From the NCBI RefSeq assembly GCF_029989365.1, contig NZ_JAPRAQ010000003.1, forward strand, positions 310,001-374,000: a stretch of DNA of 64,000 bases, written 5' to 3'. The position numbers and the translations under genes are program-made. The first letter of the stretch is position 1, and every line of letters starts with the position of its first letter. Positions 1 to 8,839 of this stretch are shown one piece after another. The notes below the pieces were generated by a model that saw only the letters and a list, made by a program, of their open reading frames with translations, had not been told where the DNA came from and searched no databases. This DNA is from Bradyrhizobium sp. Arg816 (GTDB lineage Bacteria; Pseudomonadota; Alphaproteobacteria; Rhizobiales; Xanthobacteraceae).

Positions 1-901
1 TCCTGACGCCGGCCTTGGCGAGATTGTCGGCCAGCATGTTGATGGTATCGCGCACTGCCGTGTCTGTCGGCATCACCGGGTCGGTGTCGATCACCAGCAC
101 GCGGAAATCCCTGAACGCAGTATGACGCGCCGCCGGCAATTCGAGCCGGTAGGCGATGCCTGCTTCAATAGGGTCCGGCCCGGCCATGACATCGAGCACG
201 AGCGAAAGATCGACGGCACTGCGCGCCATCGGACCGATCACCGAAAGATCGCGCTCGAACGGCAAATGAGGCGCCGGTGGCGCGACATGCCCGCGCATCG
301 CGACGAGGTTGAAGGTCGGCTTGTGCGCATAGATGCCGCAATGGAAGGCGGGCACGCGCAGCGAGCCGCCGATGTCGGAGCCGATCGACAGCGGGCCATA
401 GCCCGCAGCGAGCGCAGCCGAGGAGCCGCCGGACGAGCCGCCCGGCGTGCGGCCGAGATCGTAGGGGTTGTTGGTGATGCCGTAGATGTCGTTGTAGCTC
501 TGCCAGTCGCCGAGCGCGAGCGGCACGTTGGTCTTGCCGACGATGACGGTGCCGGCGTCCTTCACCCGCGTGACCGGCAGAGAATCTTCCTTGGCAATGA
601 AGTCTTTTTGCGCAGGAATGCCCCAGGTCGTCGGCAGGCCCGCAATGTTGTAGGATTCCTTCACCGTCATGGGCAGGCCGAGCAGCGGCTTTCTTTCGCC
701 GCGAGCCAACGCTCCATCCGCGTCACGCGCAGCGCTCAGCGCGCGCTCGAAATCCCGGACGCAGATCGCGTTGACCTTGCCGTCGTGCCGTTCGATGCGG
801 TCGATCGCATCCCGCGTGAGCTCGACCGCGGAGACTTTCCTTGCGGCCAACGCGGCCGACAGCTCGACCGCGCTCTTGAAACTCCATTCCGATTTCGCCA
901 C
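1..901 (-). CDS. Amidase (amidase-signature family), C-terminus cut by window edge
   Basis: About 300 codons are visible. The Ser-cisSer-Lys amidase core is readable: a TVKESYN lysine segment, the Gly/Ser-rich PGGSSGGSSAAL stretch and the GSDIGGSLRVPA segment with the nucleophile serine. It would hydrolyse an amide or aryl/alkyl-amide; the substrate cannot be told. I chose GTG at 901 because AGGAG lies six bases upstream and the reading starts VAKSEWSFKSAVEL, a normal amidase start. The gene runs off the left end of the window, so the C-terminus is not seen. A second, clearly different amidase is present at 55579-57117. Confidence 0.85.
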   Translation of the reverse strand, partial: MAKSEWSFKSAVELSAALAARKVSAVELTRDAIDRIERHDGKVNAICVRDFERALSAARDADGALARGERKPLLGLPMTVKESYNIAGLPTTWGIPAQKDFIAKEDSLPVTRVKDAGTVIVGKTNVPLALGDWQSYNDIYGITNNPYDLGRTPGGSSGGSSAALAAGYGPLSIGSDIGGSLRVPAFHCGIYAHKPTFNLVAMRGHVAPPAPHLPFERDLSVIGPMARSAVDLSLVLDVMAGPDPIEAGIAYRLELPAARHTAFRDFRVLVIDTDPVMPTDTAVRDTINMLADNLAKAGVR

Positions 902-1019
902 GACATGCTCCTGCGCTTCCCTGAAAGGATGATGCGCAGTTTGGCCGAATGCCGCAACCGCCGTTTGATCGCGATTGATATGCCGGTGAGGCTCGTCGGG
1001 CGGACGCCCAAAAGTCGGT

Positions 1020-1139
1020 GTCATCGCCCGGCTTGACCGGGCGATCCAGTACTCCGAGAGGGTTGTGATTGAAGCGATAGGCCGCGGCGTACTGGATCGC
1101 CCGCTCCGGTGCGCAATTGCGCACAAGGCGGGCGATGAC
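1020..1139. repeat. Palindromic intergenic repeat
   Basis: The outer arms GTCATCGCCCG and its complement, and the inner arms GCGATCCAGTAC/GTACTGGATCGC, make one long imperfect inverted repeat between the amidase and mbfA. It can fold into a hairpin. It resembles the REP-like palindromes scattered through Bradyrhizobium genomes. It contains no convincing gene. Confidence 0.7.
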
Positions 1140-1160
1140 TGCGAGTGTGAGGCTGGCTGC

Positions 1161-2132
1161 CTACGCCGCCCCGATCAATATCCCGACCGCCAGCACGATC
1201 GCGCCGCCGAGCACGATCTGGAACACGGCCTGGAGGAACGGCGTGTCCATGTAGCGCGCGCGGATGAAGGCGATTGCCCACAATTCGAAGAACACGACGA
1301 CGCCGGCTACTCCCGTCGCGATCCAGAATGCGTTCGGCCAGCTGTCTGGGACGAGATAAGGCAGGGTGTGGCCGAGCCCGCCGAGGGTCGTCATAGCGCC
1401 GCAGGTGATGCCGCGCAGCCATGGCGAGCCGCGCCCGGTCAGCGAGCCGTCGTCGGACAGCGCCTCCGCAAAACCCATGCTGATGCCGGCGCCGATCGAC
1501 GCGGCGAGACCGACCAGAAACGTCTGCCAGTTCTGGTGCGTGGCGAAAGCCGCGGCGAACAGCGGCGCCAGCGTCGAGACCGATCCGTCCATCAGGCCGG
1601 CGAGGCCCGGCTGCACATATTGCAGCACGAACATGCGGCGGTTGGTCCGATCTTCCTCCGCGCGCACATCGGGGCTGAGGATCTGGTCCGCCAGCTTTGA
1701 GGCCATCTCTTCGTGGCCCTTCTCGGCTTCGGCGAGATCACCGAGCAAACGGCGCACGCCGACATCCTGCGCCTGTTCGGCGGCCTTCACATAAAAGCGC
1801 TCGGCCTGCATTTCCATCGTCTCGACTTCCCTGCGGATGGTGTCGAGCGACAGGTTCTTGGTGAGCCAGACCGGGCGGCGACGCAGGAAGCCCTTGACGT
1901 CCTCGCGGCGGATGGGAGGCAGGTGCGGACCGAAACGCTGCTCGTACGTCTCCAGCAGCATGTGACGATGCCCGCGCTCTTCTTCGGCCATCTGCTCGAA
2001 GATCTTGGCCGAATCCGGATAACGCTCCCTCAGATCCTCGGCGAAGGTCATGTAGATGCGGCTGTCCTCCTCCTCGGAGGAGATCGCGACCGCAAGCACC
2101 TCGCGCTCGGTCAGATCGGCAAAATTCTTCAC
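1161..2132 (-). CDS. mbfA: Membrane-bound ferritin/iron exporter MbfA
   Basis: A 323-residue two-domain protein. Residues ~8-160 are a ferritin-like (rubrerythrin/erythrin) four-helix domain with E-x-x-H iron-ligand motifs (EEERGH near 51-55 and AEKGHEEM near 145). Residues ~175-323 form a VIT1/CCC1-type membrane domain with about five hydrophobic helices. In Bradyrhizobium, MbfA exports iron and protects against iron overload and peroxide stress at the inner membrane. Translation starts at GTG (2132). An excellent iron-control palindrome lies only 18 bases upstream, so expression is probably repressed by Irr under low iron. Fusion of the two domains is usual for MbfA, and nothing looks broken. 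Confidence 0.93.
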   Translation of the reverse strand: MKNFADLTEREVLAVAISSEEEDSRIYMTFAEDLRERYPDSAKIFEQMAEEERGHRHMLLETYEQRFGPHLPPIRREDVKGFLRRRPVWLTKNLSLDTIRREVETMEMQAERFYVKAAEQAQDVGVRRLLGDLAEAEKGHEEMASKLADQILSPDVRAEEDRTNRRMFVLQYVQPGLAGLMDGSVSTLAPLFAAAFATHQNWQTFLVGLAASIGAGISMGFAEALSDDGSLTGRGSPWLRGITCGAMTTLGGLGHTLPYLVPDSWPNAFWIATGVAGVVVFFELWAIAFIRARYMDTPFLQAVFQIVLGGAIVLAVGILIGAA

Positions 2133-2150
2133 GGCGGCCCTGTTCCAGTA

Positions 2151-2169
2151 GTTTAGAACTATTCTAAAC
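2151..2169 (-). promoter_or_regulatory. Iron control element (Irr box) upstream of mbfA
   Basis: Perfect 8-bp arms GTTTAGAA / TTCTAAAC are separated by CTA, 18 bp upstream of the mbfA start. This matches the ICE-type inverted repeat bound by Irr in Bradyrhizobium as I recall it. Its position over the likely promoter suggests repression in low iron. Confidence 0.85.
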
Positions 2170-2199
2170 TATATAGGGCGCCGTGGTTCCCGGGTCAAA

Positions 2200-3348
2200 T
2201 CAGGCCGCGCCGGCTTTCGTCAGAAAATCGAGCAGCAGGCGGCTCACCTCGGCCGGCTGTTCCTGCTGCACCCAATGGCCGGCGCCGTCGACGAGGTGAC
2301 AGCCGAGCATCTTCGTGCAGCCGCGCCCCTGCATCGCTTCGAACCCGCCGGGGCGCTGATAGGTGCCCCAATCCTGCTTGCCCGAGATGAAGCAGGAGGG
2401 CACGTCGATGCTGCGGCCCGCAAACAGCTGCATCTCGCTGTTGAGCATGCCCGACGTGCCGTAGCGGTACCATTGCAAGCCCCCCTGGAATCCGGTGCGG
2501 CCGTATTCGGCGCTGTAATAGGCGAGGTCGCTGTCCGGCAGCCATTGGTTGGCGGCGATCGCGGCCGGCGAGGGCATCTCCTTCGCAACCGTCTCGGCCA
2601 TGGTCTCGCCCGCGTCCATCACGTAGTAGGTCGGCAGCTTGGCGAGCTCGCCCGCGGACCACGACTTCAGCGGATATGGCTTGTTGTCGGTCCAGTCCGC
2701 ACTCTTGTGGTGATAGTAGGCGCGGAGGAAATCGTGCACGCCCTGCGGCGCGTGCTGCATGTCCGCGTTGGCCGGCCGCGTCGCGTAATACCATTGATAG
2801 TGAATTCGCGGACGCGGCAGCGCGGCGAGCTCGCGATGCACGGGGTCTTCCGCTGGCGGCTTTGCCGGACTGTCGACGGTGTTGAAGGGCATCGGTGGCG
2901 CCCCGCCGAACGGCGCGCTCATCAGTGTCACCGAGCGAAACACGTCGGGCCGGATCAGCGCGCACCAGGCCGCGACCGGGCTGCCGAAATCATGCCCGGC
3001 GAGATCGACCTGCCGGTAGCCGAACGCCGACACCAGGGCGAGCGCGTCGCGCACGAGGTTGAGGAGCGAGAACGGCGTGAGATCGCCGTCGTAATCGGCG
3101 GTCCAGCCCGTGGTGCGGCCGTAGCCGCGCTGGTCCGGCGCGATCACGTGATAGCCGGCCGCGGCCAGCGCCGGCATCACCTTGCGCCAGGAGAAGGCGA
3201 GCTCGGGAAAGCCGTGCAGCAACAGGATACAAGGCCGCCCCTTGGTCTCGAAGCCGGCTTCGAGCACGTGCATGCGCAAGTCGTTGATGCCGTCGACATA
3301 GCGCGAGCGGATTCCGGCGGGGAGAGGGATGTTTGGGAGTGTTGTCAT
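2200..3348 (-). CDS. Alpha/beta hydrolase, epoxide hydrolase-like
   Basis: 382 residues from the ATG at 3348, chosen because a near-perfect AAGGAGG lies just upstream; the frame stays open further upstream but through repeat sequence. An HGFPE oxyanion motif is at 45-49. The nucleophile elbow GHDFGS has Asp120, as in epoxide hydrolases and haloalkane dehalogenases rather than Ser esterases. A GAGHW motif near the C-terminus supplies the likely catalytic His. The long lid (residues ~150-290) fits the bacterial epoxide hydrolase subfamily. The physiological substrate is unknown. The gene precedes mbfA in the same direction, but 67 bp and the Irr box separate them. Confidence 0.85.
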   Translation of the reverse strand: MTTLPNIPLPAGIRSRYVDGINDLRMHVLEAGFETKGRPCILLLHGFPELAFSWRKVMPALAAAGYHVIAPDQRGYGRTTGWTADYDGDLTPFSLLNLVRDALALVSAFGYRQVDLAGHDFGSPVAAWCALIRPDVFRSVTLMSAPFGGAPPMPFNTVDSPAKPPAEDPVHRELAALPRPRIHYQWYYATRPANADMQHAPQGVHDFLRAYYHHKSADWTDNKPYPLKSWSAGELAKLPTYYVMDAGETMAETVAKEMPSPAAIAANQWLPDSDLAYYSAEYGRTGFQGGLQWYRYGTSGMLNSEMQLFAGRSIDVPSCFISGKQDWGTYQRPGGFEAMQGRGCTKMLGCHLVDGAGHWVQQEQPAEVSRLLLDFLTKAGAA

Positions 3349-3360
3349 TATTTCCTCCTT

Positions 3361-3520
3361 ACCCTCCCCTGGAGGGGGAGGGTCGATCGCGCGAAGCGCG
3401 AGCGGGGTGGGGTGATCTCTCAACACAGGCAGCGTCCGTTGTGGAGAGACCGTCACCCCACCTCGGTTCGCATTCCGCTTCGCTGCATACGAACCGATCC
3501 TCCCCCTCCAGGGGAGGATG
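3361..3520. repeat. Palindromic intergenic repeat (CTCCCCTGGAGGGGGAGG type)
   Basis: The two arms CCTCCCCTGGAGGGGGAGG and its complement bracket about 120 bp, with inner GTGGGGTGA/TCACCCCAC arms. This is a common Bradyrhizobium intergenic element. It separates the epoxide-hydrolase-like gene from the upstream MBL gene and may form a terminator-like hairpin. Confidence 0.7.
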
Positions 3521-3546
3521 GGAGTTCGCGGTGCAACCGCCTTACA

Positions 3547-4416
3547 TCACACCGCTGCACACACGAACGCGTTGCCCTTGCGCCGGATCTTCCCCACCGA
3601 CGGTGACGGAAAATGCGCGGTGCAGCACAGCGTGTCGGTGTCGCAATAGCGTTCGAGAAAGCTCCGGCGCGTCGTGGCCGCCTTGGCCTGATCGGCGTCG
3701 AACTTGATCGACAGCTCCGGATAATGCGTTTGCAGCGGCGAGTGCATGAGGTCGCCGGAGAACACAGCGTCGTCCTTCCCGCGGCCCATCGCGATGGCGA
3801 TGTGGCCAGGCGTGTGGCCCGGCGTCGGCATGATGCGGACGTGATCGCCGATCTGGTGATCATTGCCGACCAGCTCGTGGCGCCTGGCCTCGACCACCGG
3901 CAGCACGCTGTCGGCGAAGGGCGGGATCTCCGTCTTGGCATTCTCCGCGAACCAGTGATCGTATTCCTGCTTGGCGAAGACGTAGCGCGCCTTGGGGAAG
4001 GTCGGCACCCAGCGGCCGTTCTCGAGCCGCGTGTTCCAGCCGACGTGATCGACATGCAGATGCGTGCACATCACGAAATCGATGTCGTCGACCGCGAACC
4101 CGGCGGCGTTGAGTCCGCGCAAGTAGGTGTCGTCGGTCTTCATGTTCCATTTCGGACGATTGGGGCGCGGCTTGTCGTTGCCGATGCAGCTATCGATCAA
4201 AATGGTGTGGTGCGGCGTCTTCACCACATAGGACTGGAAGCACAGGAGCAGTACGTCCTGCTCGTCCAGCGCCTTGGCCTGCCGCATCCAGTCCCGGTTC
4301 TCGGCCAGCACCTCGGCCGTCAATCCCGGCAGCATTTCCAGCGCCGGGACGAACGAGGTCTCCTGCTCGATGACGCGATGGATGGTGAGATCGCCGACCG
4401 CGTATTTCAGGCTCAT
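3547..4416 (-). CDS. MBL-fold metallo-hydrolase (lactonase-like)
   Basis: 289 residues with a complete metallo-beta-lactamase-fold metal site: THLHVDH (His119, His121, Asp123, His124), PTPGHTPGH and FSGDLMH. The length and the HVDHVGWNT context place it with the quorum-quenching-lactonase/MBL hydrolases, although the substrate is not predictable. No signal peptide is visible, so it is probably cytoplasmic. It is clearly paralogous to the MBL protein at 6339-7190, with which it shares CTHLHVDHVGWNT and WVPTF. The two flank a GST and an FAH-family gene, all on the minus strand, suggesting a small catabolic cluster (inference). Confidence 0.88.
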   Translation of the reverse strand: MSLKYAVGDLTIHRVIEQETSFVPALEMLPGLTAEVLAENRDWMRQAKALDEQDVLLLCFQSYVVKTPHHTILIDSCIGNDKPRPNRPKWNMKTDDTYLRGLNAAGFAVDDIDFVMCTHLHVDHVGWNTRLENGRWVPTFPKARYVFAKQEYDHWFAENAKTEIPPFADSVLPVVEARRHELVGNDHQIGDHVRIMPTPGHTPGHIAIAMGRGKDDAVFSGDLMHSPLQTHYPELSIKFDADQAKAATTRRSFLERYCDTDTLCCTAHFPSPSVGKIRRKGNAFVCAAV

Positions 4417-4435
4417 GAGAACTCCCGCTGTACAG

Positions 4436-4478
4436 CATGATCCGGAAAAGTGTGTAGCGGTTTTCCGACAAGATCATG
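4436..4478. repeat. CATGATCCGGAAAA palindromic repeat, copy 1
   Basis: A 43-bp element with CATGATC...GATCATG ends and inner GGAAAA/TTTTCC arms. A second copy at 9826-9868 differs at only two positions. It is a widespread rhizobial intergenic element of unknown function. Confidence 0.8.
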
Positions 4479-4492
4479 GTCAAACAACAACC

Positions 4493-4523
4493 CTAAAGCG
4501 CGATGTTCTTCATCGCGCTTTAG
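4493..4523. terminator. Perfect hairpin over the GST stop codon
   Basis: CTAAAGCGCGATG, a TTCTT loop, then CATCGCGCTTTAG: 13-bp perfect arms. The stop codon of the minus-strand GST gene lies inside the arm. It may terminate transcription or be one end of a repeat; there is no strong U-tract. Confidence 0.5.
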
Positions 4524-5131
4524 GCGGCTGGAGGCACCGAGATCTTGACCGAGGGGCGTTCCAGCATCTTCTGGTGGAAGGCGTCGAGTTTCGGATAGGC
4601 CTTGCGCCAGCCGCAATCGGCGAAGCGGAAGTCGGCATAGCCGAGCACGCACACGAGCCCGATCTGCGAGATGTCGAACGGGCCGTTCAAAACTTCGGGC
4701 ATGTTCTCGAAGCGCGCCATGCCGGTCCAGGCCCGGTTCCAGTGGTCGTCCGACCACGCCTGCCATTGCAGGCCCTGCGGCCGCACCATCTTCTCGTAGC
4801 GGCACAGCAGCATGGAATCGAGCATGCCGTTGATCAGGGAGTGATTGGTCTTGGCCTTCCAGCGCCGCGGGCCGTAATCCGGGATCAGGCTGCCACCGGC
4901 CATCTCGTTGAGATATTCGACGATGACGTAGGAATCCAGAATGACGTCGCCGTCATTGGTGATCAGCACCGGCAGCTTCTTCAGCGGCGTGATGCGCGAA
5001 TAATCCTCATTGACCGTGCCCGGCGCGACGGTCGCGGGCGTCAGCTCGATCTTGTCGATCAGCCCGAGCTCGATCGCGGCGACGCGCACCTTGCGGGCGA
5101 AGGGCGAGGCGGCGGAGAAGGAGAGTTTCAT
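4520..5131 (-). CDS. Glutathione S-transferase family protein
   Basis: 203 residues. The N-terminal thioredoxin-like GST domain has SPFARKVR at ~9-16 (glutathione-site region), LKKLPVL with the cis-proline, and LDSYVIVEYL. An all-helical C-terminal half follows. This would be a cytosolic glutathione-dependent transferase or isomerase. It lacks the signatures of maleylacetoacetate isomerase, so linkage to the neighbouring FAH-family enzyme is only positional. The family assignment is secure and the substrate is unknown. Confidence 0.9.
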   Translation of the reverse strand: MKLSFSAASPFARKVRVAAIELGLIDKIELTPATVAPGTVNEDYSRITPLKKLPVLITNDGDVILDSYVIVEYLNEMAGGSLIPDYGPRRWKAKTNHSLINGMLDSMLLCRYEKMVRPQGLQWQAWSDDHWNRAWTGMARFENMPEVLNGPFDISQIGLVCVLGYADFRFADCGWRKAYPKLDAFHQKMLERPSVKISVPPAA

Positions 5132-5168
5132 CGGAAAATGTCCTACGCGGTGACCGGCAATTTGTTTT

Positions 5169-5254
5169 CGTCATTGCGAGCGAAGCGAAGCAATCCAGTC
5201 TGTCTCCGTGGAAATAGTCTGGATTGCTTCGTCGCTTCGCTCCTCGCAATGACG
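5169..5254. repeat. CGTCATTGCGAGCGAAG palindromic repeat, copy 1
   Basis: Long arms CGTCATTGCGAGCGAAGCGA / TCGCTTCGC..CTCGCAATGACG enclose a short divergent centre. A second copy lies at 15253-15330. This is a typical Bradyrhizobium intergenic palindrome. Confidence 0.8.
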
Positions 5255-5271
5255 GGGAGAGGGCGGAGGCC

Positions 5272-6114
5272 TTACGCCGCCACGATCTCCTGGCGCTGCT
5301 CGCCGAGGCCTTCGATGCCGAGCGTGACGACGTCGCCGACATTGAGGAAGGTCGGCGGCTTCATGCCGAGGCCGACGCCGGGCGGGGTGCCGGTGGTGAT
5401 GATGTCGCCCGGCAGCAGCGTCATGAACTGCGACACGTACGAGACGCATTTGGCCATGGAGAAGATCATGGTCTGGGTCGAGCCGGTCTGGCGGCGCTCG
5501 CCGTTGACGTCGAGCCACATCGACAGGTTCTGCACGTCCTTGATCTCGTCCTTGGTCGCGAGCCACGGGCCGACCGGGCCGAAGGTGTCGTGCGACTTGC
5601 CCTTGGTCCACTGACCCAGGCGCTCGATCTGGAAGGCGCGCTCGGAGACGTCGTTGCAGACGCAATAGCCGGCGACGTAGTTCAGCGCATCGGCTTCAGA
5701 GACATACTTTGCGCGGGTGCCGATGATGGCGGCGATCTCGACTTCCCAGTCGAGCTTGGTCGAGCCGCGCGGCTTCTCGACCGCATCGTTCGGGCCGGAC
5801 AGCGAAGTGTTGGCCTTCATGAAGATGATCGGCTCGGTCGGGATCGCGGCGCCGGTTTCCTTGGCGTGGTCGCTGTAGTTGAGGCCGATGGCGACGAATT
5901 TCGAGATGCCGGTGACGGGCGCGCCGAAGCGCGGCTTGCCGGAGACGGCGGGCAGGGAGGCCGGGTCAAGGCCCGCCAGCTTCTTCAGGGTATCAGGGGA
6001 ATAGGCCTCGCCGGTCAGGTCCTTCACATGCGCCGACAGGTCGCGCAATTGGCCGGATTTGTCGATCAGGCCGGGCTTTTCCGCACCCTTTTCGCCATAA
6101 CGAACAAGCTTCAT
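5272..6114 (-). CDS. Fumarylacetoacetate hydrolase-family protein
   Basis: 280 residues from the ATG at 6114 (MKLVRYGEKG), preceded by GGGAGAAACGAG; the upstream open frame is repeat sequence. The C-terminal FAH domain (about residues 70-280) has AIGLNYSDHA, IFMKA, the metal-binding DWEVEIAAI (Glu124, Glu126), NDVSER, GPWL and TGTPPGVG motifs. The family hydrolyses or decarboxylates acyl-pyruvates and related ring-fission products using Mg2+. The protein is of the common ~280-residue size class (acylpyruvase/ureidoglycolate-lyase-like); the substrate is unknown. It sits between GST and MBL genes on the same strand. Confidence 0.9.
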   Translation of the reverse strand: MKLVRYGEKGAEKPGLIDKSGQLRDLSAHVKDLTGEAYSPDTLKKLAGLDPASLPAVSGKPRFGAPVTGISKFVAIGLNYSDHAKETGAAIPTEPIIFMKANTSLSGPNDAVEKPRGSTKLDWEVEIAAIIGTRAKYVSEADALNYVAGYCVCNDVSERAFQIERLGQWTKGKSHDTFGPVGPWLATKDEIKDVQNLSMWLDVNGERRQTGSTQTMIFSMAKCVSYVSQFMTLLPGDIITTGTPPGVGLGMKPPTFLNVGDVVTLGIEGLGEQRQEIVAA

Positions 6115-6218
6115 TCTCGTTTCTCCCTGGAGATGGACCGATCGGTTAAATAGCTTCATGGAACAGGGCGGCGGGAAATTCAACCGCTCAAAACGGGGCG
6201 CATTGCAGCCCTTCCTTT

Positions 6219-6343
6219 GTAGGGTGGGCAAAGCCGCGGAGCGCCGTGCCCACCAATTCTTTTTGATGGCCCGGTATGGTGGGCACGCGGAGCCTGTCAT
6301 CGGGCGCGCATTCGCGCGACCCGGTGGCTTTGCCCACCCTACG
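6219..6343. repeat. TGTAGGGTGGGCAAAG palindromic repeat
   Basis: TGTAGGGTGGGCAAAGCC pairs with GGCTTTGCCCACCCTACG, with inner GTGCCCACC/GGTGGGCAC arms. It is a common Bradyrhizobium intergenic element lying between the FAH and MBL genes. Confidence 0.8.
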
Positions 6344-7190
6344 ATTGCAGCACCACAAACCTGAACGCATCCCCGTCCCGCTTGATGTGCCCGGCCGAGA
6401 AATGCCCGCCGACCACCAGCGTCGGGGTGTCGGCAAAGCGCGCGAACACCTTGTGCCGGGTTTCCGCCGATTGGGCGGTATCGGTGTCGACGACCGAGCA
6501 CCAGTCGAGATGCGCCATTTGGCAGGGGTGATGGGCGACGTCGCCGCTGAGCAGCGCCTGTTCGCCGCCGGATACGATCAGGACGCTCATATGCCCGGGA
6601 CTGTGGCCGGGGGTCGGGATCACGCTGATCTCCTCGCAGAGCCGGTGATCGCTCGGGATCAACTCGGCCAGGCCCGCATCGACGACCGGCTTCACGGAAT
6701 CGTTGAACACTGCGATCTTGTCCGGCTCGGCCGTATAGTCACGCCAATATTCATACTCGGTCTTGCCGAACAGATAGCGCGCATTGGAGAACGTCGGCAC
6801 CCATTTGCCGTCGACCAGCTTCGTGTTCCAGCCGACGTGATCGACATGCAGATGCGTGCACAGCACGGTGTCGATGCTGTCAGGCGGAAAGCCTGCCGCA
6901 GTCATGGTCTCCAGGAACGGCGTACTGCGGTTATTCCAGACCGGGACGCCGCGGCCCTGCTTGTCGTTGCCCAGCCCCGTGTCGACCACGATGCGGCGCG
7001 TCGGCGTCTCCACCACCAGCGAATGGATCGACATTTTTAGCCGGCCCTCTTCGGTGGCGAAATGCGGGATCAGCCAGGGCAGCTTCCGGATTTCGTCACT
7101 GCTCGCCAAAGGCAGGATGAAGCGGGTCGAGCCGACCGTCTCCAATTCCACGATTTTGGTGATTTTGACCTTGCCGACTTTCCACTGCAT
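6339..7190 (-). CDS. MBL-fold metallo-hydrolase, paralogue of the gene at 3547
   Basis: 283 residues. A full metal site is present: THLHVDH (His113, His115, Asp117, His118), PTPGHSPGHMS and LSGDVAHH. It shares DHVGWNTKL..GKWVPTF..ARYLFGK with the MBL protein at 3547-4416, indicating an old duplication. The stop codon lies at the edge of the palindromic repeat. A lactonase or ester-hydrolase role is possible but cannot be fixed from sequence. Start ATG at 7190. Confidence 0.88.
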   Translation of the reverse strand: MQWKVGKVKITKIVELETVGSTRFILPLASSDEIRKLPWLIPHFATEEGRLKMSIHSLVVETPTRRIVVDTGLGNDKQGRGVPVWNNRSTPFLETMTAAGFPPDSIDTVLCTHLHVDHVGWNTKLVDGKWVPTFSNARYLFGKTEYEYWRDYTAEPDKIAVFNDSVKPVVDAGLAELIPSDHRLCEEISVIPTPGHSPGHMSVLIVSGGEQALLSGDVAHHPCQMAHLDWCSVVDTDTAQSAETRHKVFARFADTPTLVVGGHFSAGHIKRDGDAFRFVVLQS

Positions 7191-7325
7191 GCGGCGCGCC
7201 CCTCATTTTCTTGCTTTCGCGAAAGATGCGGTCTTCCGCCGTCGAAGGCAATGGATCATCTGTCGCGATGTTGCGTTATCGCAGGAACCCGAGACCAGAA
7301 AGAACCACACGCGAAGGGGAAACCC

Positions 7326-7757
7326 ATGCCAGAGCTCGCCATTTCCGCCGAGAAGGTCGCCTTCATCATCGAGAAGGCCCGCGAATTCGACGTCAAGGAA
7401 GCGGCGTCCGATCCGGACTCGGGGTCCAACGCGACCGACGATGACGAGATCGACGTGCTGGAGGACACCAATTCCGATCCGGTCGCAGCCGAACTCTCCG
7501 GCTTCATCCAGGCGATGAACGAGGACGAGCAGCTTGACCTCGTCACGCTGATGTGGCTCGGCCGCGGCGACGGCACGATTGACGAATGGGACGATCTGCG
7601 TGCCCGCGCCGCCGAGGCCCGCGCCGAATACAAGGCGCCCCGGCGCGAGGCGGTGCAATACCTGCTGGGCGAGCCGATGCTGGGCGATCTCCTCGCCGAT
7701 GGCATGGACGAGCTCGGCATCGACTGGACCGACGAGCGGACCACGCCGGTATCCTAA
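7326..7757 (+). CDS. DUF3775 domain-containing protein
   Basis: 143 residues, acidic. The start ATG at 7326 is preceded by GAAGGGGAAACCC; a longer open frame upstream overlaps the divergent MBL gene and is not used. The body (LSGFIQAMNEDEQLDLVTLMWLGRG, split by DGTIDEW) is typical of small DUF3775 proteins of alphaproteobacteria, whose function is unknown. No membrane segment or signal peptide is visible. It stands alone and converges with the oxidoreductase at 7762. Confidence 0.8.
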   Translation: MPELAISAEKVAFIIEKAREFDVKEAASDPDSGSNATDDDEIDVLEDTNSDPVAAELSGFIQAMNEDEQLDLVTLMWLGRGDGTIDEWDDLRARAAEARAEYKAPRREAVQYLLGEPMLGDLLADGMDELGIDWTDERTTPVS

Positions 7758-7761
7758 GTCG

Positions 7762-8751
7762 CTACCGCGCGCAGTCGACGATCACGGTGCCGAGCTTGTC
7801 GCCCTTCTCGACGGCGAGATGGGCCTGCGCCGTGTCCGACAGTGCGAACTGCGCCGCGATGGTGTGGATCCGCGGTCCCGCCGCCAGCCATTTCGTGATG
7901 TCGGCCTGCGCCGCCGAGAGCAGCGCGGGCGGCAGCGCGAACAGCACCAGCGTGCGCAACGCGATGCACTTTTCCATCAGCTCGCGCATCGGCACCGTTG
8001 GCGTGCGGTTGCCGTTGGTGGCGTAGACCGCGATCGTCGAATTGACCGCCATCAACCTCAAGGTGGTCGCGATGTTGCCGCCGAAATCGACATCGACCAC
8101 GCGATCGACACCACGTCCGCCGGTGAACGCCATCGCCTTGGCAACGACGTCCTCGTCCCTGTAATTGACCACGAGATCGGCGCCCGCGCGCCGGGCCTGT
8201 TCGGCCTTCATCGCCGAGCTGACTGTCGCGATCACCTGCGCGCCGCCCCATTTGGCGAGCTGCACGGCATAATGGCCAACCGCGCCGGCGCCGCCGGTGA
8301 CAAGCACGGTCTTGCCGACGATCGGCCCATCCGCAAACAGGCTGCACCATGCGGTCATCGCGGGGATGCCGAGCGTTGCGCCTTCCGCAAAAGAAAGATG
8401 ATCCGGCAGCGGCGTCACCAGCTGCTCGGCGAGCGCGATATATTCGGCCGCCGTGCCGAAGGCGCGGCCGTTGCGCTGGCCGTTGAACAACCAGACCCGG
8501 TCGCCGACCTTGAAGCGCGTCACGCCGTCGCCGATCTGGTCGACGAAACCCGCGCCGTCGCTGTTCGGAATGACGCGCTCGTATTCCATCGCACGATAGC
8601 TGCCGCCGCGCCGGCCGACATCGGCCGGATTGACGCCGGAGGCTTCCAGGCGAATGCGGACCTCGCCTGGACCCGCGACCGGCGTCGTCATCTCACCATA
8701 GGTGAGGACGTCCGCCGCCGGTCCCGTCTGTTCGTACCAGACCGCTCTCAT
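7762..8751 (-). CDS. Zinc-type alcohol dehydrogenase / NADPH:quinone reductase
   Basis: 329 residues of the medium-chain dehydrogenase/reductase superfamily. The GroES-like N-terminal domain (MRAVWYEQTG to ~120) is followed by a Rossmann domain with VTGGAGAVGHYAVQLA. The catalytic-zinc Cys/His set is absent, which points to the quinone-oxidoreductase (QOR) subgroup. It probably reduces quinones or enals with NADPH. The ATG at 8751 directly abuts a 25-bp perfect palindrome, so the mRNA leader would be strongly structured. Confidence 0.88.
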   Translation of the reverse strand: MRAVWYEQTGPAADVLTYGEMTTPVAGPGEVRIRLEASGVNPADVGRRGGSYRAMEYERVIPNSDGAGFVDQIGDGVTRFKVGDRVWLFNGQRNGRAFGTAAEYIALAEQLVTPLPDHLSFAEGATLGIPAMTAWCSLFADGPIVGKTVLVTGGAGAVGHYAVQLAKWGGAQVIATVSSAMKAEQARRAGADLVVNYRDEDVVAKAMAFTGGRGVDRVVDVDFGGNIATTLRLMAVNSTIAVYATNGNRTPTVPMRELMEKCIALRTLVLFALPPALLSAAQADITKWLAAGPRIHTIAAQFALSDTAQAHLAVEKGDKLGTVIVDCAR

Positions 8752-8825
8752 CTGGGGCCCGCTTTCCGAAGTTCGTGAACCATTGCTGCTACCTCGAACG
8801 CGAACTTCGGAAAGCGGGCCCCAGA
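8751..8825. repeat. Perfect 25-bp inverted repeat abutting a start codon
   Basis: Arms 8751-8775 and 8801-8825 are exact complements (TCTGGGGCCCGCTTTCCGAA plus GTTCG) around a 25-base loop. On the minus strand the hairpin ends on the first base of the quinone reductase ATG. Confidence 0.9.
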
Positions 8826-8839
8826 AAGGAATTCAAAAT

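Noticed and set aside
122..1036. A 304-codon plus-strand frame at the left edge
   Set aside because: The minus strand here encodes a clear amidase; the plus frame is its shadow.
2275..3606. A 443-codon plus-strand frame over the epoxide hydrolase-like gene
   Set aside because: Shadow of the minus-strand gene; it also runs through an intergenic palindrome.
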